Assembly (NCBI RefSeq): GCF_020905295.1
Contig: NZ_JAJJMM010000001.1
Span: 4,588,001 to 4,652,000 of the forward strand
Direction of reading: 5' to 3'
DNA: 64,000 nucleotides
Source: Flavobacterium piscisymbiosum
GTDB lineage: Bacteria > Bacteroidota > Bacteroidia > Flavobacteriales > Flavobacteriaceae
In this document: positions 62,307 to 64,000 of the stretch, one piece after another
Layout of the letters: every line of letters starts with the position of its first letter
Numbering within the stretch: the stretch's first letter is position 1
The notes under the pieces: model-generated
Told to the model about the DNA's origin: nothing
Database searches by the model: none
What the model saw: only the letters and a program-made list of their open reading frames with translations
Translations under genes and position numbers: made by a program

Positions 62307-62383
62307 ATTTGTTTTTTATAATTGGAATGCTGATTTTTATTGGAATTTGGAACTTTTGTATTGAAATTTATTTTGTAAAATTA

Positions 62384-63664
62384 TTATTCAATTCTAAAAT
62401 TATCCGATAGTACAACTCCTTTTTTTATCACTACAATACCATCTTTTATACTATATAATTCGTTTGTAAAATTATCCAAATGTTTGCCTCCGTTAATATG
62501 AACATTGTTTCCTATACGAACGTTTTTATCTACCAAAGCATTTTTTATAAAACAGTTTTCTCCTATTCCTACGTGAATTTTATTAATACTGCTTTCGTGA
62601 TTCATCTCATCAAGATCCTGATAAAAATCATTCCCCATAACGTAACAATTCTCCAGTACGGTTCCAACACCAATTCTGGAACGAATGCCAATTACAGAAC
62701 TTTTAATCTCTTTAGCATTAATAATACAGCCTTCAGAAATTAAAGATTGATTAATATTTGAATTTCTAAATTTTGATGGAGGCAATAATCTTGGTCTGGT
62801 AAAAATTTTATTATCATTATCAAATAAATTAAACTCAGGAATATCTGCCGTTAAACCAATATTGGCTTCAAAAAACGATTCAATATTTCCAATATCTGTC
62901 CAATACCCTTCATATTGGTAACTCAAAATTTTATGTTTACCTACAGCTTGCGGAATAATTTCTTTACCAAAATCCTTTGTTTCAGGATCGGCCATTAAAT
63001 CTTCTAATAACTGACGGTTAAAAATATAGATTCCCATCGAAGCCAGGTACTTTTTACCCTTTTCCTTCATGTGATCACTTACTTCCGATTCCCATTCAGG
63101 TAAAAGTGATGCGTCAGGTTTTTCAATAAAAGCCTCTACATAACTTTCATGACATGTTTTTAAGATTCCAAATTCAGGCGCGTCTTTGGCATTTACCGGT
63201 AAAGTAGCAATAGAAATTTCAGCATCCGCTGCAATGTGAGCTTCCAGCATTTCATTAAAATCCATTTGATACAATTGATCTCCTGACAGAATTAAAGCAT
63301 GATCAAAATCGTGTTTCAAAAAATGCGACATACATTGGCGAACAGCATCTGCAGTTCCCTGAAACCATGTTGGATTATCCGGAGTTTGCTCTGCCGCTAA
63401 AATATCTACAAATGATTGACTGAAAATACTAAAATTGAAAGTGTTTTTGATATGCGCATTTAGAGATGCCGAGTTAAACTGGGTCAAAACAAATATTTTA
63501 AAAATATCCGAATTGATACAATTTGAAATAGGAATATCAACTAATCGGTATTTTCCACCAATTGGAACTGCTGGTTTTGATCTGGTTTCTGTTAACGGAA
63601 ACAAACGTGATCCTTGTCCTCCTCCTAAAATAATAGCAACTACATTTTTCTTTTTAAACTTCAT
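62384..63664 (-). CDS. glgC: glucose-1-phosphate adenylyltransferase
   Basis: A 426-residue enzyme from the start at 63664 (an in-frame ATG 9 bases further upstream is possible). It makes ADP-glucose for glycogen synthesis. The N-terminal nucleotidyl-transferase signature IILGGGQGSRLFPLTETRSKPAVP covers about 11-34, then GGKYRLVDIPISN (36-48). The Glc-1-P site IEKPD lies at about 190-194. The C-terminal left-handed beta-helix has hexapeptide repeats (IGIRSRIGVGTVLENC, IGNNVHING). The start overlaps the end of glgA by about 11 bases. Confidence 0.96.
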   Translation of the reverse strand: MKFKKKNVVAIILGGGQGSRLFPLTETRSKPAVPIGGKYRLVDIPISNCINSDIFKIFVLTQFNSASLNAHIKNTFNFSIFSQSFVDILAAEQTPDNPTWFQGTADAVRQCMSHFLKHDFDHALILSGDQLYQMDFNEMLEAHIAADAEISIATLPVNAKDAPEFGILKTCHESYVEAFIEKPDASLLPEWESEVSDHMKEKGKKYLASMGIYIFNRQLLEDLMADPETKDFGKEIIPQAVGKHKILSYQYEGYWTDIGNIESFFEANIGLTADIPEFNLFDNDNKIFTRPRLLPPSKFRNSNINQSLISEGCIINAKEIKSSVIGIRSRIGVGTVLENCYVMGNDFYQDLDEMNHESSINKIHVGIGENCFIKNALVDKNVRIGNNVHINGGKHLDNFTNELYSIKDGIVVIKKGVVLSDNFRIE

Positions 63665-64000
63665 TTTTCTCAATTATTAGGTTGTATATTTCAATATATT
63701 CTTGGCAAACTCTTTCCCACGAATGGTCGATCGCCATTCCTTTTTTTCTTATTGTATTAAAATTTAATTTATCATCGTACAATTTAACGGCACGATTTAT
63801 AGAATAGCAAATATCCCCAACGGAAGCCTGATCATGACAAATCCCGTTTCCGTTATCGCCAAAATCAATTACAGTATCTCGTAATCCGCCTGTTCTTCTT
63901 ACAATGGGTACAGTTCCGTAACGCAAGGCATACATTTGGTTTAATCCACAAGGCTCAACTCTTGATGGCATTAAAATATAATCAGAACCTGCGTAAATTA
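63654..64000 (-). CDS. glgA: glycogen synthase, C-terminal part (5' end beyond the window)
   Basis: A GT5-family ADP-glucose-dependent glycogen synthase, of which the last 114 residues are in the window. The motif AGSDYILMPSRVEPCGLNQMYALRYGTVPIVRRTGGLRDTV contains the E-x-x-G-L catalytic loop and the KTGGL-equivalent nucleotide-binding block. The end has the helix typical of the family (WERVCQEYIEIYNLI). Its stop overlaps the glgC start, so translation is coupled. Order glgA-glgC-glgB-GH31 suggests a single glycogen-metabolism operon. Confidence 0.95.
   Translation of the reverse strand, partial: IYAGSDYILMPSRVEPCGLNQMYALRYGTVPIVRRTGGLRDTVIDFGDNGNGICHDQASVGDICYSINRAVKLYDDKLNFNTIRKKGMAIDHSWERVCQEYIEIYNLIIEKNEV

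Noticed and set aside
1..64000. tRNA, rRNA, tmRNA or RNase P genes
   Set aside because: I found no cloverleaf-like or conserved rRNA segment by eye in the gaps. A covariance-model scan would be needed to exclude divergent small RNAs.

Overview
The window is an AT-rich bacterial chromosome segment that I assign to the Bacteroidota, most likely a Flavobacterium-type member of the Flavobacteriaceae. The evidence is the porQ gene of the type IX secretion system, a lipoprotein and DUF repertoire typical of the family (DUF1684, DUF2911, DUF6252, head-GIN proteins), promoters of the Bacteroidota form TTTG-N19-TAnnTTTG (perfect in front of rpsA), and secreted proteins that start with MKK and end their signal peptides in AQ or SQ. 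No rRNA or tRNA gene, CRISPR array, transposase, integrase or prophage was found. Both ends cut genes.

Layout. 1-6.4 kb: end of a membrane protein, a Maf-type nucleotide pyrophosphatase, a short MscS channel, 1 kb of 353-bp-period intergenic repeats, an AI-2E-family permease, a POTRA/beta-barrel protein and a His-rich secreted protein. 6.5-14.8 kb: PIG-L/LmbE-type deacetylase, a 35-residue membrane peptide and a sodium:solute symporter in a row, several unknown membrane or secreted proteins, then a TetR/DUF1348 pair. 15-20.6 kb: a nested inverted-repeat (MITE-like) element, DUF2911, a HAD phosphatase, TcdA, TatD, DUF1684 and a divergent MFS transporter.

20.8-28.7 kb is the most striking accessory locus. 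It is a tandemly amplified BlaI/BlaR-like system: blaI - M56 - (relic of blaI) - M56 - blaI - M56 - serine hydrolase of the beta-lactamase fold. The three M56 sensor-proteases share their membrane/protease half and the first periplasmic domain but carry completely different C-terminal tails: four copies of a TonB-plug-like module, one copy, or a Pro-rich segment plus a long charged helix. A 36-bp dyad sits on the promoter of the first gene.

29-32.5 kb: an EamA exporter, a fasciclin protein, and three tandem ExbD-like proteins that all lack the proton-carrying aspartate and have no ExbB or TonB next to them. Two copies of an intergenic hairpin element (12.2 and 32.4 kb) show compensatory stem changes, so the element is probably a structured RNA family.

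32.6-52.1 kb is mostly on the minus strand: rpsA, a thioredoxin-like protein, a 1088-residue Ig-like/FISUMP surface protein with a divergent XRE regulator, a pair of paralogous membrane proteins that flank a small HEXXH protein, a porQ - L,D-transpeptidase - cmk - nucleoside permease gene run, lon, and a DUF6252 lipoprotein. 52.3-55.3 kb: an ECF sigma factor with a membrane anti-sigma candidate and two beta-helix adhesin-like proteins. 55.4-64 kb (minus strand): an MFS/UMF1 transporter, an M48 lipoprotein protease, and the glycogen cluster glgA-glgC-glgB followed by a GH31 alpha-glucosidase.
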